The notes: generated by a model from the sequence alone, not told the origin. Numbered from the stretch's first letter, positions 44,997 to 56,007 are shown. The stretch: 64,000 bases of DNA from Metaphire vulgaris (GCA_018105865.1 CM030836.1:1674001-1738000); one strand, 5' to 3'. Numbers and translations are program-made.

Positions 44997-45813
44997 GTAG
45001 GTGATCAATGATCATTCTACAAGATAAATAAAATTGAGCCTCCTCTGTGGCATGTTTAAAATGAGCATTTGTCGGAATTCGTCTAAAATATATACGGCCG
45101 GGCCTGTAGAATGCTAACACAAACTTTGTTAGTTTGGTTTGACGAGAACATAATACAATTTTTAACAATATTCAGACAGAACGTTTAGCAGCTTGTACAA
45201 GAAGACTCGTTACACTACCTGGCGTGTCAGTTAATTCTGAGGTTTAAACTTAGTTTCAAACTAAAGCGGAAGGACGTCAATTAGGACACGGGCTTGTCGT
45301 GGAATTTTTGCAAAACCCCAGGAAATTGTTGTTTGAAAGCGCGAACAGTTTGGGTCAATTGTCATCGGAATAGATGTGCCAATTTCTGCAACATGTTTTG
45401 GACATCAGAGCTAACGTTTAGCCATAATATCACTGAAGAGCTTCTGTGGCTAGTGTGCCATCCAGACATGCTCTTTCGCTCCCCTTTTGTCAAAGTAAAT
45501 GAGTGAGATGCGAGTTCATGTCTGGTTGGTGCATCTTTGTTAACCCTTTGCAAAAATCCACCACAGTCCCCAGCCCTTATACGATTTCGCTTGTGTCATA
45601 CCGGTTATACGTGAATAGTTTCGGTAAATTATGTCCAATTATTTGTTATACGTTTCAGTTATGATAATTATTACAAACTCCGCAATTGTTTGTTCTGAAT
45701 TCAAAAACAGCCGTAGCCGAAACATTCGATGTATACATGCTAAAAAATTGGAGAACTTGAAATTTCAAATATTATAGATAATATTGTTTTGCATATTGCT
45801 TTGCTTTCAAAAG
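44997..45813 (+). other. Intron inside fucolectin domain 2
   Basis: Closely similar to the corresponding parts of the other A-B introns; free of large insertions, so it is the best reference for the ancestral intron. Confidence 0.6.
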
Positions 45814-46041
45814 CCAGTCGCTTGGATTACTTCATCGTCGGAGTGACAAATTCAATGGAGGACCCGGTGATAGGAGCCTATCCCCTGTGCGGCCAGTATC
45901 CATCGACAGTGGCGTCTGGTGCAACAGTCACCATTAAGTGCGATCCAGACATAAGCGCCGGTCAATATGTTATCATTCAACAGCCAAGCAATGGAACCGG
46001 ATCGCTCACATTGTGTGAGGTTGAAGTGTACGGTGAAGCTG
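45814..46041 (+). CDS. Fucolectin domain 2, exon B
   Basis: 228 bases, acceptor TTTCAAAAG, donor CTG|GTAAGA, phase 1. SRLDYFIVGVTNSMEDPVIG, YPLCGQYPS, DPDISAGQYVIIQQ and LTLCEVEVYG. Very similar to exon B of domain 3, indicating recent duplication or gene conversion. Confidence 0.9.
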
Positions 46042-46128
46042 GTAAGAATTTGACTTTTCACTAAGTAACAAATATCGTTCCATGTCAGTTGCTTGCAACA
46101 GAGATATTTAACAGGAGCAAAGTAGTGT

Positions 46129-46166
<38 letters not shown>

Positions 46167-46244
46167 TCTTGTCGATGCTCTACTGCGTTCTCATCGGTCA
46201 CGTTTTTTTTATTCTTATCCCTGTTCTAGTAGGAGACAACTTAT

Positions 46245-46545
46245 ATAACTCCGTGTCATAGTGAATCCCAAAGTCAAATGCAATGCCGACAACGTTAGCA
46301 TACCGGCGAGGAACGAAACAATAAGACATTGAAAATCTGCCTGATTTAAATGAAGGAGTTCGCCGCATTGACGATTACGGAAATGAGTTCTATAGAAAGC
46401 AAGACGCGTTCGCAGTAATGACAATTGAAAGAGGTGCAAATGGTGTCGAAAGTCCGCAGAAGTGATGAAAGGCAAAGTCAAGTGTTAAGTTCCTGAGAAG
46501 CTAGTATTCGCAAGAGAATAATGATAAAATAACTTGACAGATCCG
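46245..46545 (-). mobile_element. Shared intronic LINE-like block, copy 1
   Basis: Aligns with 50556-50880 (same position after exon B of domain 3). The minus frame recalls the Cys/His-bearing C-terminal tail of some LINE proteins (clearest in copy 2: CPHCERDLLSKGI), but the class is uncertain. Confidence 0.5.
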
Positions 46546-46547
46546 AC

Positions 46548-46765
46548 CATAGATGGAACTCCAGGCGAAGACAGACGCCAATAATAACAACATACATACT
46601 TATTATATGAGAACTAGTGAGCCCTTTAAAATTTCTTATGAGCATACAAACAACACATTATTTACTGTAAGATTCTTTTGTACACGTATATGGAATTCAT
46701 TACCTGCAATTCTTACTGACTTATTAAACTTAAATGAAGTTAAATATAAATTAAAGTAATATAGC
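46548..46765 (+). mobile_element. LINE RT C-terminal fragment
   Basis: The plus frame ends in FFCTRIWNSLPAILTDLLNL and EVKYKLK then a stop at 46757, a familiar LINE C-terminal pattern. 5' truncated. Confidence 0.65.
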
Positions 46766-47285
46766 TTAGAATAATAAAATGGTTTATGTAAATACCTAAT
46801 TACTTAAGAGAACAGATGATAAAGAATATACTCAAGTTACATACTAAAGCGTCAATAATTAAAATACTTTCTAAAATACTGATATATTGACATTAAGACA
46901 TCTATCTACTTATTTATATGTAGCATACAGGCTTACGGGAATTATATTCCCTTTGGTATCTCTATTCTCCAACTTTATTTAGTTAAATTAGGTACAATTG
47001 CATGATTTCTAAATACAGTATGTTGGTTAATCGTGCACGTTTTATCCCAAAAGTAGCCCAGCCAATGTAACTTTATCGCTGAATTTTAATGAATTCTTGA
47101 ATTTTAATGAATTTTGAAACCGGACTAACGATATGCTCAAACACTTGACCTATGCTTACATGATTTGTGCTTTCAAATATTGTTGGCCAACCATAATAAT
47201 AAGCCATTCCCCTAAACTTCAAACTTTACTAATAATAATTCAACTGCTTCGTTCAATCAAATATAATGTTGTTTGGTTGTCACAG

Positions 47286-47534
47286 CCATTGTCTCGTCGG
47301 AAAAGAATCTGGCGCTACGAAGACCCGCCACACAAAGTAGCGTTTTATCCAGCGACCTTTACGGTGTCTGCGATGCCAGTAGAGCGGTTGATGGAAATAA
47401 ACAAGCTAACTTTGAATCATTGTCGTGTTCCCATACGGACGACGGTCCAGGCGGTCCAAACTGGTGGAGAGTTCGACTTGACCGACCGTATCATGTCCGA
47501 AGGGTTACTGTGACAAACCGAGGAGACTGCTGTG
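47286..47534 (+). CDS. Fucolectin domain 3, exon A
   Basis: 249 bases, acceptor GGTTGTCACAG, donor G|GTAGGT, phase 1. NLALRRPATQSSVLSSDLYG, CDASRAVDGN, SCSHTDDGPGGPNWW, RPYHVRRVTVTNRGDCC. Near-identical to exon A of domain 2 but with an intact acceptor. His, R-G-D and CC are all retained. Confidence 0.92.
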
Positions 47535-48127
47535 GTAGGTGATCAATGATCATTTTACAAGATAAATGAAATTGAGCCTCCTCTGTGGCATGTTTAAAAT
47601 GAGCATTTGTCGGAATTCGTCTAAATTATAGACAGTCGGGCATGTACAATTGTACACGTAGAGTGATAACACAACCTTTGTTAGTTCGGTTTGATGAGAG
47701 CAAACTATACTTTAACAATATTCCCCAAGTTTAGCATCTATTCGTTACACTGCCTGGCTTGTTAGTTAATTCTGAGATTTTAACTAAGCTTAAAACTAAA
47801 GCTAAAGGACGTGAATTTGGACTGGGGCTTGTCGTGGAATATTTGCAAAACCCCTGGGAAATTGTTGTCGGGAAAGGGCGAACAGGTTGGAGTCAAAAGT
47901 CATCGGAATGGATGACCTAATTTTTATAACATGTTTTGAACATCAGAGCTAAAGTTTAGCCATAATATCACTGGAGAGCTTCTTTGGCTAGTGTTCCATC
48001 CAGACACGCTGTTTCGCTCCCCCTTCGTCAAATTAAGTAAGATACGAGTGCATGTTTGGCTGGTACATCTTTTTTAACTCTTTGAAAAAATCCACCACAA
48101 TCGCAGCCATATTACACTCGGTTTACG

Positions 48128-49204
48128 GACAAATCGCCCCCAGCAACTCGCCCCCGGAAAACTCGCCCCCAGTAACTCGCCTCCGGTAACTCGCCCCCTC
48201 CCCCCGAATAAAAAGGTTTTGCGAAAAATTCGCCCCAGCAGCTCGCCCCCAATTCGCCAGCTCGCTAACAAATGAGGACAGATCAAATCTCCGTTCAAAT
48301 TTCAATAACAATATAAATACGCAATTGCCCCGGTCGTTACGGGCGGTGACCGGAAGATTCGGTACCGGAAGATTCGGTACCGGAAAATTCGGTACCGGTC
48401 ATGGAGGATTCGGTACCGGAACATTGGGAACGGTATCTTCAGGATGGCAAATTCGGTTACATGTGTTAGACACTGGCTCTACCTCTCCCACCCCACCACA
48501 CCTCCTTTCCTCAATCCCAGGGTCCCTCTGGCTTTGGGTGGTGTCTATGCTTATGTACAGTATATGCCCATATATATTTAGGTAGAATATTTAAGTAGAA
48601 TTTGGGTAGGTAAACTATTGATAATCATATTCATTTTACTGATTTATACAGTTTTAGGATTAGGGTTAGGGTTAGAATTAGGGTTATGGCTACTGGTTTG
48701 TATGCCGAACATGTACCGATTTATCCGGTACCGAATCATCCGGTACCGAATTATCCGGTACCGAATTATCCGGTACCGAATCTTCCACAAGTAAAATTTT
48801 GGTACCGAATGTTCCGGTACCGAATGTTCCGGGAACCGTTACGGGCACATCGAGCCGTTAAGAACTGGCTTAACTGGTCTAGAGCAGTAGGTAGGTCTAA
48901 CTGTTGACACCACAAGACGTTACGGATTTGCGTGTTTAAAGGCCTAGTATATAAAAACGATATACCGAAACCCCACATAGAATCGGACGACCGTCGCTCT
49001 AGTTAAAGCTAAAGTTAACTATCAGTTCTAATTATTAGGCTTAGTTGATGTTTAGAATGGCGGATTTTGCACAATCGCAAAGAGGAAAACGAAAGTTGGT
49101 TACTGGGGGCGAGTTACCGGGGGCGAGTTACCGTGGGCGAGTTACCGGGGGCGAGTTACTGGGGGCGAGTTACCGTGGACGAGTTACTGGGGGCGAGTTG
49201 TCTG
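48128..49204. mobile_element. Outer fold-back element 4 (GGGGGCGAGTTAC arms)
   Basis: Left arm 48128-48267: repeated CGCCCCCAGTAACTCGCC-type units. Right arm 49103-49204: repeated GGGGGCGAGTTAC units in inverse order. The ends GGACAAATCGCCCCC and GGGGGCGAGTTGTC are inverted. A clean target duplication is not evident. It encloses the complete fold-back element at 48345-48836. Confidence 0.75.
48345..48836. mobile_element. Inner fold-back element 3 with telomere-like core
   Basis: Left arm: tandem ACCGGAAGATTCGGT units (48349-48425). Right arm: tandem CCGGTACCGAATTAT units (48716-48830), inverse in sense. The core has TTAGGATTAGGGTTAGGGTT (48655-48675). The 10-base CGTTACGGGC occurs directly at each side (48335-48344 and 48837-48846), a probable target duplication. 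Confidence 0.78.
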
Positions 49205-49440
49205 TATTCCATTACTCTGTATGTTTTGTTATTTCAGTTCTTAACAGTTTCTGTAAATTCAAACCAATTAGTTGTCAGACGTTTCATCTATTATTATTGC
49301 GAACTCCGCAATTGTTTGTTCTGAATTCGAAAGCAGCCGTAGCCGAAACATTCGATGTATAAATGCTAAACAAATTGGAGAACTTGAAATTTCAAATATT
49401 ATAGATAATATTGTTTTGCATATTGCTTTGTTTTCAAAAG

Positions 49441-49668
49441 CCAGTCGCTTGGATTATTTCATCGTCGGAGTGACAAATTCAACGGAGGACCCAGTGATAG
49501 GAGACTATCCCCTGTGCGGCCAGTATCCATCGACAGTGGCGTCTGGTGCAACAGTCACCCTTAACTGCGATCCAGACATAAGCGCCGGTCAATATGTTAT
49601 CCTTCAACAGCCAAGCAATGGAACTGGATCATTCACGTTGTGTGAGGTTGAAGTGTACGGCGAGACAG
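49441..49668 (+). CDS. Fucolectin domain 3, exon B
   Basis: 228 bases, acceptor TTTTCAAAAG, donor ACAG|GTAAAA, phase 1. SRLDYFIVGVTNSTEDPVIG, YPLCGQYPS, CDPDISAGQYVILQQ, FTLCEVEVYG. All structural cysteines are present. Confidence 0.92.
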
Positions 49669-49864
49669 GTAAAACTTTGTCTTTCACCGAACTAAAAATA
49701 TCGTTCCATGTCAGTTGCTTTTCACAGAGATATTTTAACAGGGGCATGGCAATGTTGTTATGAATACTTTTACCGATGTTCTAATGCATTCTCATCGGTC
49801 ACGTTTTTTTATTCTTATTCCTATTCTACGAGATAATTTATATGGCCCCGTATTATAGTGAATG

Positions 49865-50541
49865 TTGCGGGAAGTTAGAAGAGTGGTAACAGCGCTGGCG
49901 ATGGAGCAGGAGGTCGCGGGTTCAATACCCGCAGGATCCCCTAAGATCGACTCAGCCTTATTCGTCAGAGGGCAGTTGTAACATCAAAAATGAGTAAGTA
50001 AGTAAGTAAAATCTCGTAAACTTATACAGCGCCCCGGAAAGCAGTACAGCAGTAGCTGCTTATTCTTATGCGCTTAATCTTTCTTGAAATAGCTATAGAC
50101 AAGGTGGTTTGTCGGCCGGGCAAAGGTCAGTGTATCTATGAGGCAGCGGGTCAGGTTGTTATTGCTATGGAGGAAATGACTTTTTGAATAGGAAGGTTTT
50201 AAGTTTAGACCTAAAGGCTTGTGGAGATAGTGAAGGAATTAAAGGAAATGAGGATTCGGAGCTTATTGTTTGACCATGTCGTAGGCTGCGGAGGGAGGCT
50301 GGAATTGAGTTCCAAAGTTCTGGTGCGGCGTATGAGAAAGCGCGGTTGCAGATTTTGAGCGATGACTGATTAAGAGTAGCAATGGCAACATTGCGAAGGT
50401 AGCCATAGGATCGGCGAAATGACTGACCACCGTCCGCCAATGAACGCCTTAGCCACCTATGGGCTGAAGGTCATGAAGCCGAGGATCAGCACCAGCACCT
50501 ACGGGCATTGAGCTTATGGATGAACTTTACCTTACTTACCT
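49865..50541 (+). mobile_element. tRNA-headed SINE with nested L2
   Basis: The head has TAGAAGAGTGGTAAC (A-box-like) and GTCGCGGGTTCAATACCCGC (B-box and T-stem-like) at 49878-49930. The tail at 50430-50541 resembles the body end of the 5S-derived SINE (GCCACCT, GATCAGC.CC, CTTTACCTTACTTACC). Flanked by a 14-base duplication TATTATAGTGAATG (49851-49864, 50542-50555). The domain 2 intron lacks it at the matching site (CATAGTGAATCCC, 46257-46269), giving an empty site. Confidence 0.8.
49993..50425 (-). mobile_element. L2-type LINE 3' part inside SINE
   Basis: (AGTA)n tail at 49993-50008, TTATACAGCGCC, and a minus-strand RT C-terminus with NQSSLKICNRAFSYAAPELW and FRSKLKTFLFKKSF. Possible 5-base duplication AATGA. 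Closely related to 39155-39640. Confidence 0.8.
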
Positions 50542-50555
50542 TATTATAGTGAATG

Positions 50556-51130
50556 CCCAAGTCAAATGCGCTGCTGACAACGTAAGCATGCCGATGAGGA
50601 ACGAAACCCTAAGGTATTGAAAGTCTGCTTGAATGGAATGAAGGAGTTCGTTGCCTTGACGATTACGGAGATGATTCCTTTAGAAAGCAGATCACGTTCG
50701 CAGTGCGGGCAAGTGCTAGAGGTTCTAGATGGCGTTGAAAGCCCACAGAGGTGATGAAAGGAAAGATCTGCATGACAAAATACGGTGTTAAATTCCTGAG
50801 AAGTGGGTGTTTGCAAGAGAATAATAATGAAAGAACTTGGCAGATCCGGCCAGAGATGAAACTTAAGGCGAAGACAGAGGTTGTCTGGAAAGACAACGTC
50901 GTAAGATTCTTGAGTCTGTGTGACTCTTCGAGAATCCCACCGGCAGCGTCGATGGAATCGCGACTGATATAGGATAGCAGTCATGTATTTCCAAATGTGA
51001 AAGAACTGAAGCAGAGATTGGTGACTGGTGAGTGATTGGGCAAAGCTCGATCATTGCAGCAGCAATTCATCAGTGACGACGACGTCGGAAATCATGTGTC
51101 AGTTCTGGAGGTGGACATCTTGAATATTTA
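50556..51130 (-). mobile_element. Shared intronic LINE-like block, copy 2
   Basis: Aligns with 46245-46545 and extends further. The minus frame has TSSTCPHCERDLLSKGI, a Cys pair as in C-terminal zinc-binding tails of some LINE proteins. Disrupted. Confidence 0.5.
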
Positions 51131-51739
51131 TTCAAAACTTTTCACGAAGTCTGCGTTTATCTAAAACCAATTCATTCCTACTTTTTATCCGGTCAGTAGT
51201 ATATATATAAGTGAATAGTATGCTAAATAGTAAGCACTTGACAGGAACACTGCATTAATGAATGAACATTTCACTATTTGAAGCAAATCAAATAACAGTT
51301 AACCAGAGTCAAGCAAAAACATACAAAAATCATGGGAATGTTAAATGAGCATTCACATTTTAATGTATAATTCCGTGAATTATGAAATATATTGTACGGG
51401 TAGGTGGATAAGAATTTCAGTGCATAATAATATCCAGCTTAATCTTGGCTATTCTGAGATGCGGTTAATCATGCGCCAACAATAAAAATATGCAAGTGAA
51501 TTTACCTAACATATATTGCCAGTATGCTTATAATCTTTCGAATCTGTAGCTGTTTATGAACTCTTAAAGAAACAATAATTATATGTATACCAAATCTCTC
51601 AAAAATTGTTCTCGGAACACAACAGTTGTTCGTTATGCATTCACTTATGGTTGAGGGAGCAGAAATACAGGAAACCAGTAGCTTTTTTATTAGATGTATC
51701 ATTTTAAAGCAGTCACTAGTTCAAAATTATATTTACACG

Positions 51740-52090
51740 CAACACTATCAACTCCGTGACTACATTGTTCAAACGACGAATTTTACGAATGGACGGATTT
51801 GATGATTTCAGCGCAACAGTTTCTGATTACAACGAGACACGCGATTTAGAATTTGCAATGGCGTAGGACCACAATAAGCAATTACAGGATTAGAATCAAA
51901 ATAAACAGAAAGCATTCGAACAGCATAAATTAAAGCTAAAGCCTCTTTCTCCACAGTGGAGAAAGATATCTGATGTTTATTCAACTTGTGACTAAAATTG
52001 CAAATCGGATTTCAACATCATAACTTGAAATAAACAACCGCTAATGCAGAATTCTGAAGCATCAACCGCCATGCAAAAAGTTTTAGAATA
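51740..52090 (-). pseudogene. Decayed LTR-retrotransposon RNase H fragment
   Basis: Minus-strand translation in shifting frames gives MAVDASEFCIS near 52075, CGERGFSFNLCCSNAF (the STVEKEALAL block, decayed) near 51940, and a NQKLLR-like end with NNVVTELI near 51770, the order of Gypsy-type RNase H. Many stops. Confidence 0.55.
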
Positions 52091-53071
52091 ATCCGGAAGA
52101 CGTAGAAATAGGCCTAGACGACATACTTGATTTTAATTTTAAAAATGAATTTTCTGCACTTTTCGACCGAACAAAAGCTTCAGTTTATGGTAACATCAAT
52201 TCATAATAGTGAGGAAAAAATCACCTTTTCTCCAAAAATAGCGAATTCTGAACAGTCTGGTCACACAAAAATACACCAAAAGTCCAGATTTCAACGCGAC
52301 GAGCAGTCAATTTGCTGGATGGTGGACCGTTATGTTAGAAATGAGACGATTCTGTAAGATTAATATATTTATTGAAAGCAAACTTAAATTCTTTCAAACC
52401 AACATAAACTAGCAGGAAACCGGAAAGAGAGAGCCAACTACCGTTTACTACCTAAAACAGATAGCCATCTAGCGATACAAATCCACTAATATAGGCTAAG
52501 TAAGTAATACTAACAGAGAAGCCAACATGCAACAACACATTCCAAATCAGGATTCACATGAAACTGACTCATATCATCATATGTCGCTTCAAGGTGTTCC
52601 TTGCTGCAAAAAAACTGGTTGCAAAATGCTCATTTGAATTGCGTTATTCTTGATCCAGATTAATTTTCTGGCTTCAGTGTATGATTACGTAGATGGTATA
52701 ACTGCTTTGGCTATACCACCCATTCGTATAACCGGCAATTCTTCCGCAACATGAAATTGCTTTGTGTGCTGGCGTAAAGTAAGGTTGGCCGAAAGATTTA
52801 TTGCAATGTACACACTTAAACTATGTGAGCTTTTCTTTAACTGGAACCCTAGCACTATCTGGGTGTGAATCCATATTCTGTCCCAAATGCAACATTTCTT
52901 CCTTTTAACCGGAGTAGCGGTATCTTTAAACACTAGACCAACTTCTGCATTATTTATGCTTTCAAATACCGCACACTAAAAATAAACCATTTACATTCCC
53001 CTAAACTTCAAACTTACCTAATAGTTTCACTGTCCCGTTCAAACAGATTTAATGTTGTTTATTTGTCACAG

Positions 53072-53305
53072 CCATTGTCTCGTCAGAAGAGAATCTGGCG
53101 CTCAGCAGGCCAGCCACACAAAGTAGCACCTTTTTGAACCACGAGGCCAGTAAAGCGGTTGATGGAAATACAACAACGGTCTTGGAATCAGGTTCATGCT
53201 CGCATACCGACGACGGTCCAGGCGGTCCAAACTGGTGGAGAGTAAAACTTGACCGACCATATCACGTGCAGAAGGTTACTGTGACCAACAGAGGCGACTG
53301 CTGTG
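53072..53305 (+). CDS. Fucolectin domain 4, exon A
   Basis: 234 bases, acceptor TTTGTCACAG, donor TGTG|GTAAGC, phase 1. NLALSRPATQSSTFLNHEAS, KAVDGNTTTVLESGSCSHTD, GPNWWRVKLDRPYHV, TVTNRGDCC. Same length as domain 1 exon A (lacking the five-residue insert of domains 2 and 3); has an additional sequon NTT. Binding residues conserved. Confidence 0.92.
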
Positions 53306-54159
53306 GTAAGCGCGCATTTTACAAAATAAATGAAAATTCTGCTTCTTCTTCTCCAAATAGTTGTCTTTATTTTTCTTAGAAACACTGGCATGTCATAAAT
53401 GACTATGTGTTGGAATTCTTACAAATTATTATATATTACCGGACATGTTGATTGATAAAGCATAATTCACTAGGCCTAGTTTGTTTTGATGAGAACATAA
53501 AACAATTTTAAAAATTATGTTTCACCCATTTTAGCATCTTGTACAAGACGACTTGTTATACTGCCTGACTCATCAGTTAATTCTGGCAATTAAATTTAGT
53601 TTCAAACTATCTACAGCCAAAAGACGTCAATGTGGGCTGGGGCCTGTCGTCGATTTTTGCAATATCTTTCTGAAATCAGCGCTGCGAAAGGCCAAACAGG
53701 CTGGGGTCATTGACAACGCAGTCGATGAAGTACTACCATTCTATTACATGTTCTGGACATCAGAGCTATGGTTTAGCCATATTATCATAGAGAGTTTTTG
53801 TGACTGGTGTCCCACCCAGGCCCGCTCTTTCGATCACCTTTCGTCAGACTAAATGAAGTGCGAAGGCATATCTGGTTGGTGCATATATTTGGTAACCCTT
53901 AGCAAAGATCCATGACAGGCCCCAACACAAATACACTAGGTTCTGTGATATCAGTTATCAAACGTTTCTGTAAATTCTATACAATTAATTATTAGACGTT
54001 TCAATTGTTATTGCGAACTCCGCAATTGTTCGTTTTGAATTCGGAAGCAGGGGAAGCCTAAACGTTTGATCTACAAACGTTAATTGAAGAACCTGATAAT
54101 TGCAAATAGCATGGATAATAATATTGTTACGAGCATGTATATTGCTTGGTTTTCAAAAG
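53306..54159 (+). other. Intron inside fucolectin domain 4
   Basis: Shares the conserved A-B intron blocks; no large insertion. Confidence 0.6.
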
Positions 54160-54396
54160 GGAATCGTTTGGATTATTTCATCGTCGGAGTGACAAATTCA
54201 ACGGAGGATCCAGTGAGGGGAGCATATCCACTGTGTGGCCAGTATCCATCAAGGGCACTTTGTAGTGAAGCAATGACTGTCTACTGTGATCCAGACATAA
54301 GCGCCGGTCAATATGTTATCATTCAACAGCCAAACAATGGAGTCGGATCTCTCACCTTGTGTGAGGTTGAAGTCTACGAAGAACCAGTTATAGACT
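54160..54396 (+). CDS. Fucolectin domain 4, exon B
   Basis: 237 bases, acceptor TTTTCAAAAG, donor GACT|GTAAGT, phase 1. NRLDYFIVGVTNSTEDPVRG, YPLCGQYPSRALCSEAMTVY, DPDISAGQYVIIQQ, LTLCEVEVYEEP. It differs most from the others: an extra Cys in RALCSEAM and a longer tail (EEPVID). Unspliced it would stop at TAA 54423-54425, so an alternative transcript could end as a four-domain fucolectin without the C-type lectin part. Confidence 0.88.
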
Positions 54397-55162
54397 GTAA
54401 GTATTTTACATTACAGCAGATCTAATTAGCAAATATCGTTCCAGGTTAGTTGCTTATCACGGGGATTTTAATCTGGAGAAGAGTAATTTCGATATGAATG
54501 ATCGTCACAAGAGCGCAATCGGTAGCTAGACGTAACTTCCATTCCAACTAAGAACTACCTTGTGGTATTTTAAATGAACTGCAATGTCACCTGTAAGAAG
54601 ATGCTGTCCGACTGATCATGTAATCAGTCTGGATTTACCGTTGAACCTACAGTGAAGATAGGTCTATTTTGTCTGTCTTTCTGTTACATAGTTAATTTAT
54701 TTACACGGTTTTCGGCGCCTGTTTCTTCTCCAAAGTAACCCATGCAGCCAAATTTTCTTTAACTATAATATCCCTCTATAGCCTACATGCAGGGCTTGCT
54801 AAAATTTCATGTGGAATCAGGATTCAAGTGACTCTTATGTTATTTTGGATCCTGGACTAGCCCATAACATATGCACGAAATTAATTGCATGCTTAGCTCC
54901 TTGTGTGCACGTCAAGAAACGGTTGCGATATATTCAGACTTAACGCCGTCAAATGGCTCCGAGGCTGTATTAAATTAAAGATAAAGATCATAAAGCGGCT
55001 AAAAACTTTAGAGCACATCGGCTCTCAGCATAGTCATAAACTGAAAGACAGAGTACGACATTCAAAGACTCGGTGCAATATCATAATTAGTAAAAATTGT
55101 ATAAGAGCTTTTAATAAAAATGCGCATACAACATGCAACAAAACCGTCCAAATCAGGATTCA

Positions 55163-55398
55163 CATGAAACCGACTCATATGTCGCTTCAAAGTCTGTATT
55201 ATAACCTAAAATGTGAAGATTTTAATAGCAGATTTTCTTTAAATGCACATGATAAGTGCTGAAGTATACCGTATATTCGCATGAAACCGACTCATATGTC
55301 GCTTCAAAGTCTGTATTATAACCTAAAATGTGAAGATTTTAATAGCAGATTTTCTTTAAATACACATGATATAAGTGCTGAAGTATACCGTATATTCG
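55163..55398. repeat. Tandem duplication, two units of 117-119 bases
   Basis: Unit 1 starts at 55163, unit 2 at 55280, both CATGAAACCGACTCATATGT to GTATACCGTATATTCG, nearly identical. A degenerate single copy of its beginning lies at 52550-52585. Confidence 0.85.
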
Positions 55399-55944
55399 AA
55401 ACATATCTATATCAGAAAAGGTTTATGTGCTGTCACAGAGCAAGCGACGGAGATCTGATGAAGGTCGAAGGATGGAATTGATGGAATCAACACTTCGAGT
55501 TCCTGTCAACTGATAACCACAGCTGTGTAATCATTATACCTTGCTCGGATAAAACAATATGACAATTTAGCTGTCAAATAACAAAGCTGCCAATACGTAT
55601 TTCCTTGGTTTCGTCAGTTTCTTGCATTATATGTATCTGGGCAATATTAGTGTACATAATATTATTAGGCTATAAGTGTATTATTACTTGAATATGTTGA
55701 TTATTTTACAGAGAATCCATTTGAGATTTGATTGACATCTTCGGCAGGTTTTAGTCAGGCATATTGTTCATTGATGATAAAAATGTACCCCGTAGTCGCT
55801 CGGTTTTAAACTGCAAACAGATCTTGAAATTGCAGAAAGTGACAATAACTACAATGAAATGTCATATCATCAACAATCAGACGTAGCAAACAGTATTTAG
55901 GCTTATCATCTGCATGACGTTCATTACGAGAATACAACTAGCTG

Positions 55945-55948
<4 letters not shown>

Positions 55949-56007
<59 letters not shown>

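Larger units (their letters stand above)
46042..47285 (+). other. Intron between fucolectin domains 2 and 3
   Basis: Holds an (AT)n run at 46131-46164, a LINE block at 46245-46545 shared with 50556-50880, and a LINE RT fragment at 46548-46765. No host exon seen. Confidence 0.6.
47535..49440 (+). other. Intron inside fucolectin domain 3
   Basis: About 1.1 kb longer than the domain 2 equivalent because of the nested fold-back elements at 48128-49204. The flanks align with the other A-B introns. Confidence 0.7.
49669..53071 (+). other. Intron between fucolectin domains 3 and 4
   Basis: Contains a tRNA-headed SINE with a nested L2 copy (49865-50541), the shared LINE-like block, and a decayed LTR-element RNase H fragment (51740-52090). 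51130-51740 and 52090-53000 hold no recognised gene; 52527-52585 repeats a piece of 55125-55200. Confidence 0.6.

Noticed and set aside
48345..49204. CRISPR-like spaced repeats
   Set aside because: Units are contiguous minisatellite repeats arranged as inverted arms in a eukaryotic intron, with no unique equal-length spacers.
48074..49362. Several open frames with Gly/Arg/Phe repeats
   Set aside because: They are translations of fold-back minisatellite arms (GGGGGCGAGTTAC and CCGGTACCGAAT units), with equal openness on both strands.
49878..49935. tRNA gene
   Set aside because: Only A- and B-box-like segments are recognisable; I could not fold a full cloverleaf, and it lies at the head of an element with a 14-base duplication.
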